Shown: piece by piece, positions 50,183-61,454 of the stretch | Numbering within the stretch: the first letter of the stretch is position 1 | Layout: every line of letters starts with the position of its first letter | Assembly (NCBI GenBank): GCA_945643635.1 | Contig: CALZFC010000004.1 | Span: 695,001 to 759,000, forward strand | Source of the DNA: Allodiplogaster sudhausi | Taxonomy: Eukaryota; Nematoda; Chromadorea; Rhabditida; Diplogasteridae | DNA: 64,000 nucleotides | Reading direction: 5' to 3' | Made by a program: the position numbers and the translations under genes | Notes under the pieces: generated by a model | The model's database searches: none | The model's input: only the letters and a program-made list of their open reading frames with translations | Told to the model about the DNA's origin: nothing

Positions 50183-52219
50183 ATGGGCGGATCACATTCG
50201 AGCGAACAGCGAGATAAGGTTAAGCTTTTTTCGAAATATTATACATAAGTAATATTAGTAGAATTAACATTTCTATGCATTTTATCTAACAAAAAAATTA
50301 AGTTTGGTATTACAAATTAGGTTAATATAAATACCTACGATTTTCTTCTAATGCAGATTGTGAGAAACAGAGAATTAAAGCGAAGCGAATTAAAGTTAAT
50401 TTAGGTGAATTAAAATAAATAATGCAAATTGAAGGTAACTGATTAACTTGGCCTAGGTGGAGAAGTTGTTCCGTCTGAATGCGCGCAGTGGCCGCAGCCG
50501 CAGCTTGGACGTTCATCCAGAGTCTTCTTCGACCGCAGCGCGACCGCCGACGCGTCCCGTCGGCACTAGCCATTCGGCAAGGTGTGCAGAGACTATTTTT
50601 GTTTTATCTTTTTATTTTACATTTTGCTTTCAATATCTTCTATCACATTTTGTCTTGTTATAAAAAAATAAGCGTAACTCAACAAACTTTTTTTACATAG
50701 TGAAAGAGCAAGAAAGAACTCTTGTTGTCTCAATTCCTCTTTACGTCTAAATATCTTGAAAGCATGCGTAAAACAACATAAGCTTTAATGTACATATGTA
50801 CATACATAGGTGCTCTACTCATACTTGTATGGAGCATTTAAGCTGTTCAAGTTTAAGTCTTTTTGAACCACTCTTCAAATTCCGTTAAAAGTAGTTTTAC
50901 ATACACATTTCCCGTTCCATTCCAGAGCGCCCAAGGTGGCCGGAGGACGATTCGCGACGACTCGCAAGATGATTACGGGCAACGTTGGTGAGCGTTGTTT
51001 TCTTTTTACGAATAGTTCTTTCATTTCTACGAATATTTCCTTCGTTTTACTGATATCTGCTCTTACTGAATGTTGTGTTCATGTCCAAACAATTTCTGTT
51101 CATTCTATTATACTTTCTTTATTGTTTTTTTTTAAATTTAAATATATATAATTACTTATTTAATTATATATTTATCTTCATCTTGGAGTTTTGTGTTTTT
51201 TTTTGCTGATTTTTTTGATGTTACTTTTCGTCGCCTTTTCTATTGCGGGAACTTTTCCATTTTTATCGATATATTTATTTCTAAAATTCATTGATTTTCT
51301 GTCAATTTCTACTTTGTGCTGCGTCGGTCGCCACGTCACACAAAATGATGAAGAAGATGAGAAAGCCTTCAAATAGATGAATTCTCTCGAAAATCGCCTC
51401 TTGTTAGCCGCCGAAATTGCCAATGGGTGTCAAGAAGGGAGAAATTGGCATCGTTTGGAGACGGCGAGAGAGTGCGAGAGGAAAGAGACGGAGAAAGTGA
51501 GAGAAAGAGAGAGAGAGGTTGAAATGAGAGAGAAAGAGTGACAGAGACAGAGAGAAACGAGAGAGAAGGAGAGAAAGAGAGGGAAGAAGAGAGAGAGATA
51601 GATGGAGAGAGAGAGAGACAAAGAATTACGAGAAAGAGGACGAGGTAGAAAAAGAAAGAAAAAGAGAGAACAAGAAAAAGAGAGAAGAGAAAAAGGGGGA
51701 AAAAGTGAAAGAAGAGAGAAAGAGAGTGAGGGAATTGCCGGTAAAGGATAAAGGATATGGGGGAGATTGAATTGATGAGAGCTTGAAGGGGAACAAGAGA
51801 AGCGGAAACAGCTGTGCAGCATTCTCCCGCTTCAAAATGTCTCACCAAGTCTTCAATGGTTTTTAAATACCAAGTTTTACGTATACATATGTACATACAA
51901 AACAATTCCATGGAAGGCCTCCTGAAAATGCAAACAACACTATTTGTATGATAATCATTCTGCACACAAAAATCGTTATCCTTATGTCGCGATGGAAAAA
52001 TATCGCCTTATCAACATAGAAAACCTCCTGTGCTGTCTGCATAAGCGCAGTGAAAAGAGCCGATAGATAAATTTTGTAAATAACATGTTTTCTTACTTTT
52101 TCATGCTTATTTCAATACTTTTATCTTTTTGAACTACGATTATTTCCGTACATTTTTTTTGTAGTCTACGGAAATATCCTAATTGAACCTTCTCGATACT
52201 CTCTCTCTCGCTTTCTCTT

Positions 52220-52253
<34 letters not shown>

Positions 52254-53891
52254 TCTTTCTCGCTCTCTCTCTCTATCTATCTCTCTCTCTTTCTCGCTCT
52301 CTCTCTCTATCTCTCTCTCTCTATCTCTCTATATCTCTCTCTCTGACTCACTCTCTATCTGTCTCTCTCACGCTCTCTCTCCCTCTCTCTGACTCTCTCT
52401 CTCTGTCTCTCGCTCTCTCTTTCTTTTCTCTCACTCTCTACTCTCTCTCACTCTCTCTCAGAATGCTCGATCAACGGCGCGGTCGACGTCTCGAATGCGC
52501 CATGTGCCAGTGGAATGACGCCGCGGCAGAAGTGCCTACTTCAATCTTGCTGGGTAGATCAATTATCCACTATCCTCCTTCGTCTTCTTTTCCCCCCAGT
52601 GTGACCCCCAGTGTGAATCACGAGCGAAAAAGGGATCGACTAATGTTTCCTTCTGTTAATAATGGGCACAAAACAAGTCGATCCCATTTGTCCCTTCGTA
52701 ATTGACAATGTGGACAAGAAGGCGTAAAAGATTAAAAGGGAACATTGATCATTTAACTAGTAGATCAATCCCTTTTAGGTGCGCGCCTCTCCGCGTCAAC
52801 TCCGCCGCTGCACCGAAGACGTCTTTGCAGACATCTTGCACACGGATCGCTCTCTACTGGCCGTCTTTCGTCTGGTTCGCATGAAGCATCTTTCAATATT
52901 TTTTAAACAATAACTTATGCATAAGCATACCAAATCGCTAAATGACTGTAAGATTGCTCAAACAGCAAACAAGGATAGAAGAGGAATCATCGCAACCTTG
53001 AGGAAGACATGCCCTCGGGACGCTTCCGAGACTCGCCGGCTTTTCGTTCGCACGCTGCCGCTCTGTCCGTGCTGCTCGAGTTGGTCGTGCAGCACGTGAA
53101 CGATGGCGTTGGCGATGTGTGCAATGCGTTGCAGGTGGGCATTTTTTGTTGTTGTTGTTGTTGTTTCAATTAAAAAAAGGTTTTGCCTTTTCAAATATTT
53201 CATAAACGTGCAGAAGGTCACAATAAAAATGTGTGATATTTTTTGCCAAAATTGACTATTTTTTGCCAAGCTACATACAACAAAGATATTTTCATATTTC
53301 AAAAACGTGTAGAAAATCACAATAAAAATGTGTAATATTTTTTGTCATTATTTACTGCGAACTACATACAACAAAGTTTGAAATGTGTGGTTTTCCACTG
53401 CTTCGACTGGATGCTACATTCGGTTACCATTGTCGTCATTGCTATTTGATCTCTCTGTCAAGAAACTTTCACAGCACCCTATACTCGTCACCTTAATCTC
53501 CCTTCTCCTTCCGTAGGCCCTCGGCGCGCAGCATGCCCAATGGCGCGAGCGAGGCTTCAGCTCGCACTATTGGGACGTCTTTGCAGATGGATTCGAACGC
53601 CATCCGCCAGCGACTTTTAAAAAGTACAGTTTTTGGCTTCATTTAAAACGTTTTTATAAGCTTAAATGCGAATTAGTGACAACAATTAAAGTAATTTGTA
53701 AAAACGCAAACTGTAAAAATGATGGTAGCAATCTGTTATATTGGCAGTAACGGAAGTATTTTTGAAGAGATGAAGAGCGCGAATCGTGGAGTCTGCTGAT
53801 TCTGTTTATACTCGCGCAGATGAAGACTGGCTTCAGGCTGGCTGATAAGAAATGCGATCGACTTCTTTTACCACCAGCATCTCGAATTTGA
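50183..53891 (+). CDS. Globin with N-myristoylation-type start, 8 exons
   Basis: Exons are 50183-50218, 50457-50581, 50926-50987, 52462-52553, 52779-52874, 52979-53134, 53517-53623 and 53768-53891. Phases are consistent throughout (0,2,1,0,0,0,2) and give 265 residues. It starts MGGSHSSEQRDK, an MGxxxS N-myristoylation-type motif. A long N-terminal extension of about 95 residues rich in Arg/Ser precedes the A helix (MTPRQKCLLQSCW). The CD1 Phe is in LLAVFRL, the distal His in AFRSHAAAL, and the proximal His in ALGAQHAQW. The H-helix region is SWSLLILFILAQMK. Both haem histidines being present suggests a hexa- or pentacoordinate haem protein. N-acylated globins (vertebrate globin X, some nematode globins) are membrane-linked, so a sensing or electron-transfer role is more likely than O2 transport (inference). 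Exon 6 could start at a nearby alternative AG, and the exon 5 donor (gttcgc) is weak. Confidence 0.86.
51462..51735. repeat. (GA)n tract in globin intron 3
   Basis: About 270 bp of purine-rich gaga/gaaag repeats on the sense strand. They are complementary to the CT tract at 52196-52461 in the same intron. Confidence 0.9.
52196..52461. repeat. (CT)n tract forming the 3' end of globin intron 3
   Basis: About 265 bp of CT repeats run directly into the acceptor (ctctctctcag, ending 52461) of exon 4. The normal polypyrimidine tract is thus expanded more than tenfold. Confidence 0.9.
53195..53375. repeat. Tandem duplication in globin intron 6
   Basis: Two adjacent diverged copies, each holding 'cacaataaaaatgtgt', 'atattttttg' and 'ctacatacaacaaag', lie between exons 6 and 7. 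A (GTT)6 run precedes them at about 53145. Confidence 0.85.
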
Positions 53892-54590
53892 ATTTTATTA
53901 CTTGTTTCTTTATTTTTTTTAATTTTAAGGAACCAGTAAGGTTTGCACTGTAAAGAATCAAATGAATCAAACAAATAATAAGCCAAAATCAGCTATTCAT
54001 CTTGCGAAAGTATTTGCAGGTTTTTTTTAGCCTGTCAAAGTTGCATATTGTATATGCAAGAAATATGCACGTTTATTTATAAAGTTTTACCTTTTCGGAA
54101 GAACCAGCGTCGTTTTCTCAAAGAGTTGACCATAAAGCAAAGTGATTGCAGAGAAAAGCACCTTCTCTTGTCTAGAAAATATCTCAAACGTTGAAGGCCA
54201 AAATGGAATGGAATTTCCTTTTCGCCGAAACAGCTCCAAGGGAACTCTCCGGTAAATTCTAGTAATTCAACACAGTTGCATTCTGAACTAATGTATAAAT
54301 CACTGAAGTTAAAGGAACTATATTAGAAAACTAATTTGCAATGATATAAAAGAGCTCTTTCGCGCCCACAATCACATAGTCAATTCGCGGGACCAATATC
54401 TTGTAGTACGTACAGAAAATTATCTGATATAAAGTTTTCGCGTTTACACAATCTGAAACTGCTGTGAGACCACCGATAATGCGCTCACTTTTATTGGAGG
54501 GTGGCTTAGAAGTTTAAAAAAGAATTACTCTGCACAAAGAATTATATAAGTGAATCCAATTGCACTGTATAAATTGTCCAAGGTTTAAGG
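53892..54590. other. Region 3' of the globin gene
   Basis: AT-rich with no convincing exon. I see nothing else to report here. Confidence 0.5.
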
Positions 54591-54593
54591 GTA

Positions 54594-54765
54594 GAGAGGG
54601 AGAAAGAAAGAGAGAGAGAGAGATAGGGAGAGAGAGTGAGAAAGTGAGGGGAGAGAGAGAAGGAGAGCGAGAGAGAGAGGAAAGATAAATGAAAACTGAA
54701 TTAAATTGAGAGATGATGAGAGAGAGAGAAATTGTGAGAGGGAAAGCGGAAGACAGACAGAGGAA
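54594..54765. repeat. (GA)n tract
   Basis: About 170 bp of GA-rich repeats on the + strand, with a short interruption near 54690-54715. Confidence 0.9.
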
Positions 54766-54844
54766 CACATAATGAGTTGTAGAAATTATGCACATATGTA
54801 CATACATAAATGTATGTGCATACAAACACATCTGCCCCCGATAC

Positions 54845-54964
54845 TGGGAACACTCCAGAAGATTCCAGAAGGGGCTGTGTTTGGCCCTGGGACGTGAAAT
54901 TTTACAGAACATTCCAAAGTCTGCCACCGGTAGTGGGAACATTCCAGAAGATTCTGGAAGGGAA
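54845..54964. promoter_or_regulatory. Duplicated array of heat-shock elements
   Basis: Alternating GAA/TTC triplets at strict 5-bp steps occur at 54858-54870 (GAAgaTTCcaGAA), 54907-54914 (GAAcaTTC) and 54937-54959 (GAAcaTTCcaGAAgaTTCtgGAA). The last has five contiguous units, a strong consensus HSF site. The two main sites lie in a duplicated block ('ctgccMccg.ta.tgggaac') about 90 bp apart. A TATA-like tatataaata lies at 55170. The gene controlled is not identified. The globin gene ends 0.95 kb upstream. Confidence 0.75.
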
Positions 54965-55106
54965 CCTCTTTCTTTCCAGAGCATATTTTTGCAGATCTCT
55001 CATTGGCAAACAAATACATTTCTTTTCTCTCTTCCGAGTTTACGTAGATAAAATGATGTTCTGTAGTATACAAAGCCAAAATATCGGAAGAAAAGTGAGA
55101 TTGCGA

Positions 55107-55180
55107 GGCCGCGAAGCGGCCGAGCAACCAGCCGGTGAAGCGCGTGCGAAGCGCGCGCGAACCGGCTGGTATATAAATAA
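55107..55180. other. GC-rich double hairpin next to a TATA-like box
   Basis: GGCCGC/GCGGCC (55107-55121, 3-nt loop) is followed by CCAGCCGGT/ACCGGCTGG (55128-55169) around a gcgcgtgcgaagcgcgcgc loop, then tatataaata at 55170. It stands out in AT-rich surroundings. Confidence 0.7.
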
Positions 55181-56040
55181 ATAAATAATAAAAGACAGAA
55201 TTTGTAGCCTTTCCGAATGTGCAATTTTAATTCTAGAAAATAAATGTATAAATAAATTATGCAACCTCAAGTTGTGCTTTATCAGCTACAAAATCACCCA
55301 AAGAGCAATCAATTGTGCGTCTTTGCAGGCGTGTTTGCCTAAAATGCAAACATTTCAAGGTTGATCTACTTTCGCTATCTCGTTAATCTTTTTACACCTC
55401 TTCATTATAGTATCACATATCTTCCTCCTCTCTGCGAATCCCTCTTATCTTATTAGGAGACACATTTGAGTGACAAAAGGCCTTGTCTTTTAGACTACAA
55501 TGGTTAATGAAAAATTGATAGCAGAGTTGAGATCAGCGGGAACGCATTGGTGCTAGCAAATATATTCAGTGAGTGAGCTGAAAAACAATCCGGGCGGGGC
55601 ATTGTCGCGCTTTTTGGAATAGTGGAGAGAGAAACAAATTTTAAAGTCGATAACAACGAAAAAAAACCGCGAGATGATTTGTGGCGGTTCGGAATCCAAT
55701 GAATAAGTTGGCCTCTGTTCGGCTATTTGCCACCGGCAGAGGACTCTTCTCCCCAAATGCTTTCCCCCTCACCCAATCATAGTCAGTCGTCATCACGTAA
55801 CTGCTGCAGTTTTTTTCTGAATCCTCCATCGGCTGGCAATAAAATAGTAGTTAGATACATATGTTTATGAGAACAGGATGATGTTCACTCGGGTCAGCTC
55901 TTGGCGATAGCGTCTAGCAGTAACCTTTTTTGTTGAAGCAAAAAGCTAAGTAAGCAACCAACCGGGAACCACTTGGCTGCATTATAATCATTTGTTTCTT
56001 AAAATATATATTTAAAAACGTTAAATATTTTCGACCGAAT

Positions 56041-56135
<95 letters not shown>

Positions 56136-57298
56136 TATTTATATTTAGCGTAGGTCGAAGGGTCTCATCCCATCTACACCGGTAAGAAGGAGAAAGCACA
56201 GAAAGACAACAGAGAAAGATGGATACGCTATTGAAAGCGAGTTCTTTGGAAAATCACTTCAAAATTCAAAGTAGCTTTTAATTTCATCCTGTGAGATAAG
56301 ATTCTCTGTGAAGAGGGGCAGGTGAGAACTAAATCGATTTTAATATGCTAGTATATCTGCAAGTGGACGTTGGAATTTTTTGAATTCTGTAGAAAGCGAC
56401 TTTGTGCACCCTTTGCATTGGCAAAGAGAGAAGCAAAGAACAGACAGTCTTTACCTTCTCCCACTTCTCGACAAATGTACTCAAATGTCAGCACAATTGG
56501 AACATGTTAGGTTGACGTTGATTATTATAATTACCTAAGTGAGAAGTGAGTGGTAGAATAATTCATGGCTTAATTTATGATTCTCTCTCTCTCTCTTGAT
56601 ATCTCCCTCTCTCTGTTCTCTTTCCTTCACTCTCAATCACTCTCGCTCTCTCTCCACTCTCTCTCCACTTTCTCTCTCTCCATATCTCTCTCTCTCTCTC
56701 TTCCTCACCGACTGCATACTGTACCACGACGTCGCTGAAGACAACGGAGCCGTTACTCGTCTCCGCGATCCAGCGAGTAGCCTGTTCATCGGAGCGTGTG
56801 TTGATCACCAAGTGGAGAGGGGAAGGGACAGGGAGAGAGATATAAAAAAGAGAGAGAGAGAGACAGTGAGAGGAGAGAGATAAAAGAGAGAGAGACAACG
56901 AGAGAAGAGAGAGAGAGATAGTGCTAAAGAAAAAGAAGGAAAGAGAAAGCAAGAGAGATTAATAGAGTGAGAGAGAGAGAGAGAAGCAAGAAGAAAGAGA
57001 GAACAAGAGAAATATATATTACAGAAAAGTGATTGTAAGAGGGTTAGATATCAATCACCTTCTCACAAACTCGAGCTCCTCATCAAAGGAGGCTGTTGTG
57101 ACGATAGGCAGGAGTTCCCTGTACAACACAGATCGCTTTTTAAATATTTCCATAAATTAGCCAATTAATAATTTCAAAAAAATGTGTGACTGCTGTTTAA
57201 ATGTCGTGAATTTAATATGAGAAGCCAGCAATACATTTCAATAATATGAAGCGAAACCTCCACCACGGTGGTTTGCTTTTTCTATCGATTAACTTAAG
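55181..57298. other. Intergenic region with microsatellites and possible small exons
   Basis: A (TA)n tract lies at about 56040-56135, a CT tract at 56580-56705 and a GA tract at 56815-57000. Two short stretches could be exons on the - strand, 57115-57058 (LLPIVTTASFDEELEFV) and 56786-56714 (with GT-AG-like borders), but I could not join them with certainty. 55180-56040 shows nothing. Confidence 0.4.
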
Positions 57299-57436
57299 AA
57301 GCTGGCATTCGCTAACTGGGATTATCCAAAGAATGTTGATACGTCGAAAATCAAAAAGGGCATGGAGCAAGATGGGTCTGACGAGCAATACCGCTTCTAT
57401 TCGATTGTGTCGGTCTCTCTCGCCGTTTACTCTATA
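57299..57436 (+). CDS. Probable exon of a membrane protein
   Basis: The frame is open for 46 codons between an AG (57297-57298) and a GT (57437). It reads KLAFANWDYPKNVDTSKIKK and then DEQYRFYSIVSVSLAVYSI: a soluble charged part followed by the start of a hydrophobic helix. The composition is coding-like, unlike the other frames. The family was not recognised. Confidence 0.4.
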
Positions 57437-57608
57437 GTTTTTCGCTTCTTGCATAGTTGACGGTTTATTTTCTTCGTCTATGCATTGCTCTTCGACAACT
57501 TATTTTTATTCTTCTTGAATTCAGCGAATTCAGGAAATTGCGCATTATTGTGGATGAAAAAAAAAAATTTTCCCTTCACAAGAGCATCTTCTCGCTTCCG
57601 CTGCCAGT

Positions 57609-57752
57609 ATGCGCGGCGCCAAGAAACTTGCGAATTCCGCCGTTGGTTCTGGCGCCGGCCCCTGTTCAGTTCTCTCTGCCGCCACCTCGCTGAGTTATGC
57701 GCTTTCCGATCAAAGCGACGTTGCCGCCATGGAGCGCCGCGCAATGCAATAA
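57609..57752 (+). CDS. Probable terminal exon, small Ala/Ser-rich C-terminus
   Basis: The frame from about 57590 to TAA at 57750-57752 includes MRGAKKLANSAVGSGAGPCS and ends DVAAMERRAMQ. The GC content is well above the flanks, and a pyrimidine-rich stretch ending ctgccag precedes it. It may be the last exon of the gene at 57299-57436, but the splice phase is unproven and another frame is also open. Confidence 0.35.
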   Translation: MRGAKKLANSAVGSGAGPCSVLSAATSLSYALSDQSDVAAMERRAMQ

Positions 57753-57761
57753 CAATAATAA

Positions 57762-58362
57762 AAGAGTGAGAGAGATAAAGACACGTAGCGAGAGAGAGAG
57801 AGAGGGAGAGAGCAAAAAGATAAAGATAGAGACACAGAAGGAGAGGTACAGATATGGTGGAAAGTGGAAGATAGCGAGGGAGAGAGCGATAGAGAGAGAG
57901 AGCGAGAGAGCTAGAAAGATAGCGAAAGAAATAGAGAATTGCAAAGAGAGATATATGTTTTGTACATTACGGAGATATATGTTTTGTACATTATTCGTCA
58001 GATATTTATCGATGTCTTAGGGCTGTAATTGTTTGCTGTTGTTACTGTTCTTGTTGTCGCATGTCAGGGAAAGTCTTGGGACTTATAGGAGATGAAAGCG
58101 TTCCGGAAAGCTCGAAGCGCCTAGAGAGCCTATCTTAAAGTTCCGCAGTATCAATTGTGGATTCTAAATACTTACATTAGTCAGTTTCCCAATTTTCGGG
58201 CCCTTATGGGTACTTTTGGGATCCTTACACTCAATTACTCAAAAGCCAAATAAACGGCATTTTGCGAGAAGAGCGCGAAGAAAGGTTTCTGATCCCCCGG
58301 AAAGCAAAGGAAGCAAGAGTGGAAGTTTAGGTTTGAAAACGACAGTATTAAAATGAAAAGCT
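57762..58362. repeat. GA tract, short tandem duplication and repeat module
   Basis: A GA tract lies at 57762-57950. A tandem 'gagatatatgttttgtacat' pair lies at about 57947-57992. A module with 'aagagcgcgaagaa' at about 58268-58320 recurs near 30050 and 40470. Confidence 0.7.
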
Positions 58363-58400
58363 TTAAGGGAGCTTCTCTGTAAGAGTCGAGCATGCGCTTA
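58363..58400 (+). mobile_element. Truncated TTAA-type terminus
   Basis: It reads TTAAGGGAGCTTCTCTGTAAG followed by gtcgagcatgcgc, close to the terminus at 60958. It abuts the next element and has no body of its own. Confidence 0.5.
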
Positions 58401-60318
58401 CGAGAGCCAATCTGAGAGACTCGAGCAGGGGCATGTCGGGAACAAAATTATTTTTTGATTTTCTTTTCCTTCTAAAGGCTTATGAGGCATCCTAAAAACA
58501 CCTCAAAAACATTTTTTCCAAAAATTATTTTCTTCAGTTTACCATGGATATGCACCGAAAACCGGAAAAAACTCGAATGATCATAACTTTCTTCGTTGTT
58601 GAGATATATTAATTTTGAACTGTTTATTCAATTCCAAATTGAAAGGCGCACAAAAGTCGTGTTAATCACTTTTTAAAAATATTTCATTAAATGCCTCATT
58701 TTGGCATTTTAATATTTCGAGTGGTATAAAAAATAAAAACATAAAAAAAAAACATTGGGGCATAAAAAACCACCCATGTTAAAAAACTGAAGGCTCCACG
58801 TGAAAGAGCGACCTTTTTTACCCCTATTTAAATGCTTTTTACTAAAAAACTTCGATACACCTGTTTCAATATTTTGACCTGAAGCGCGCGAGTCGGTCAA
58901 AATGGCGCATTTTTCGGCCGCCGAGGCACCGTGCAAGCGCATTCATCGATCCATAACTGCACTCAATGTCAATATTACAAAATCGTAAATATATCATCTA
59001 AGAGCTCTCACGGAGATCTTCAAATGCCACATACATACTTTTATTGAAATATTTATATTTCTATGGAAAATTTCGTTCTGTACTATTAGAACGCTTAAAA
59101 AACTACCATACAAACATTTCAGCATTTCAAAACATACATCATTAGAAAGAGCGTGAAATTTGCTACAAGATGAAATCTTTAAATGTTATATACATACTTT
59201 TATTAGAAAGTTTCGTTTTATATGGAAAATTTCGTTCTGTATAAATAGAAGGCTTAAAAAACTATTTTAAAAACATTTTTGCCTGTCTAAACATACATCA
59301 TAAGAAAGAGGATGAAATATTCTACAAGATGAACCCCTTTAAATGGAATTCCATGCATACGATCTTTTGTTATAAATCATAAAAGTAGTGCCAGTAGCAT
59401 CGCTGTCATTTCGCTCAAGAATTCACATTTTAGGTTATTCGAATTAGAATATTCCAATCCTTTTTTCTACAGGTTTTCCATAAGGCCTTGTTATCCTACT
59501 CTTATGGCTTATAAAAAAGATCGTATGCATGGAATTCCATTGAAACGGGTTCATCTGGTAGCAAATTTCATCCTCTTTCTTATGATGTATGTTTGGGCAT
59601 GTAGAAATGTTTCTGAAGTAGTTTTTTAAGCGTTCTTATTATACAAAACGAAATTTTCCATATAAATCCAAACTTTTCAATAAAAGTATGTATGTAACAT
59701 TTGAAGATCTCCGTGAGAGCTCTTAGATGATATATTTACGATTTTGCAATATTGACATTGAGCGCAGTTATGGATCGATGAATGCGCTTGCACGGTGCCT
59801 CGGCGGCCGAAAAATGCGCCATTTTGACCGACTCGCGCGCTTCATGTCAAAATATTGAAACAGGTGTATCGGAGTTTTTTAGTAAAAGGCATTTAAATAG
59901 GGGTAAAAAAAGTCGCTCTTTCACGTGGTGCCTTCAGTTTTTTAACATGGGGGGTGTTTATGCCCCAAACGCACCACTCGAAATATTAAAGTGCCAAAAT
60001 GAGGCATTTAATGAAATATTTTTAAAAAGTGATTAACACGATTTTTGTGCGCCTTTCAATTTGGAATTGAAATAACAGTTCAAAATTAATATATATCAAC
60101 AACGAACAAAGTTATGATCTTTTGAGTTTTTTCGGGTTTTCGGTGCATATCCATGGTAAACTGAAGAAAATAATTTTTGGAAAAAATGTTTTTGAGGTCT
60201 TTTTAGGATGGCTCATAAGCCTTTAGAAGGAAAAGATAATCAAAAAATAATTTTGTTCATAATCATGCCTTACATAGAGCCCTGGTCGAATCTCTCATTG
60301 TCAGATTGGCTCTCTTAA
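58398..60318. mobile_element. Foldback element with ~0.9 kb inverted repeats
   Basis: The left arm (about 58402-59375) and right arm (about 59505-60314) are reverse complements around a loop of about 130 bp. The ends are gcttacGAGAGCCAATCTG (TTAA mutated to TTAC) and its partner ...CAGATTGGCTCTCTTAA (TTAA 60315-60318). Mirror-image frames of 77 codons (58942-58709, -) and 84 codons (59782-60036, +) start MRLHGASAAEKCAILTDS. They show no known domain. The left arm holds a partial tandem duplication of about 160 bp that the right arm lacks. Confidence 0.8.
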
Positions 60319-60957
60319 GGCAGCCTGCCCCGGAAAATTGTTTTCGAATTCATTAACGGAAAACATTTTGCTTATACAATTCGACCTGCTCTATTTAATG
60401 AGACTAATTTCATCATCATCCGATTTTTTCCGTTCGGGATACACTACCGTAACCCTGAAAATTCATTGAGCCATAAATCCGTCCAAAATCTGTTTTGAGA
60501 AACCATATACATATCATTCAATAGCATTTCAAAAGCTCTTCAAATTTCATTTAGGAACATGTTTTACGAAAATTTTATTTTGGCCGAGAAAATTTGCGTT
60601 AAATTATTTGAAGGGTCAGCACACCACTTTATGATCATTTCCCCACCCTGGGTCCTAGATAGAAAGAAAGAGCGTGAAATTTGCTATCAAATAATCACCA
60701 TGCAAGAAAAATCCGAGCGTACCAATTTTTGCTATGACGCGAGCAATGCGCGCGAGTCGGTCAAAATGGCACATTTTCGGCCTCCGAGGCACCGTGTAAG
60801 CGCATTCATCGATCCATAACTAGGCTCAATGTTAATATTACAAAATCGTTAGCATATCATCTAAGAGCTCTCACAGAGATCTTCAAATGCCACATACATA
60901 CTTTTATTGAAATATTTATATTTCTATGGAAAATTTCGTTCTGTACTTTTAGAAGGC
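60315..60957 (+). mobile_element. Fragment of a further TTAA element plus copy of the 58-kb arm
   Basis: From TTAAggcagcctgccccgg the sequence resembles the start of the 60958 element (aattcgacctgctc versus attcgacatgctc). From about 60735 it is a direct repeat of 58885-59096, cut exactly at the TTAA at 60958. Confidence 0.65.
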
Positions 60958-61454
60958 TTAAGACAGCCTATCTGTAAGGGTCGATCTGCCCTCTGCAATG
61001 GGAAATTTTTGATTTTTAAAATTGATGAAAACTTGATCATTTGTACTATTCGACATGCTCTTTAAAATGGTGAAATCGTGATTTCGAAAAAAAAATTTTC
61101 TTTCGAGATAATAGCGATTTACGCTTAAAATTCACATGCCCATATCTCAGTTATTTCTTAAGATTTTTGAAATCTCTTTTTTGTGTTTTATAGATCTTTG
61201 TATTCTCTTTAAAAAAGGTCGCGGTGACGTTTCGTGAAAACAACTTTTAAGCAGCAAAAATCGTATAAATAGATTTAAAAATATGGTTTTTCTGGTTTTT
61301 CAGACCAAGTAACCCCCGCGGGGAGGATAAGCTGTTCACAGAAAGAAAGCCCGTGAAATTTGCTACAATGCGATGTATCTTTAAAAGAATTCTAGGAGGA
61401 CATATTTTTGGAATATGCACTTAAGCAAATATACTCAACTTTAAAAGTACCTTG

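Noticed and set aside
56714..57115. Two-exon gene on the - strand (ATRWIAETSNGSVVFSDVV; LLPIVTTASFDEELEFV)
   Set aside because: Borders look plausible, but the phases do not give the better frame when joined. Kept only as a remark in the region entry.
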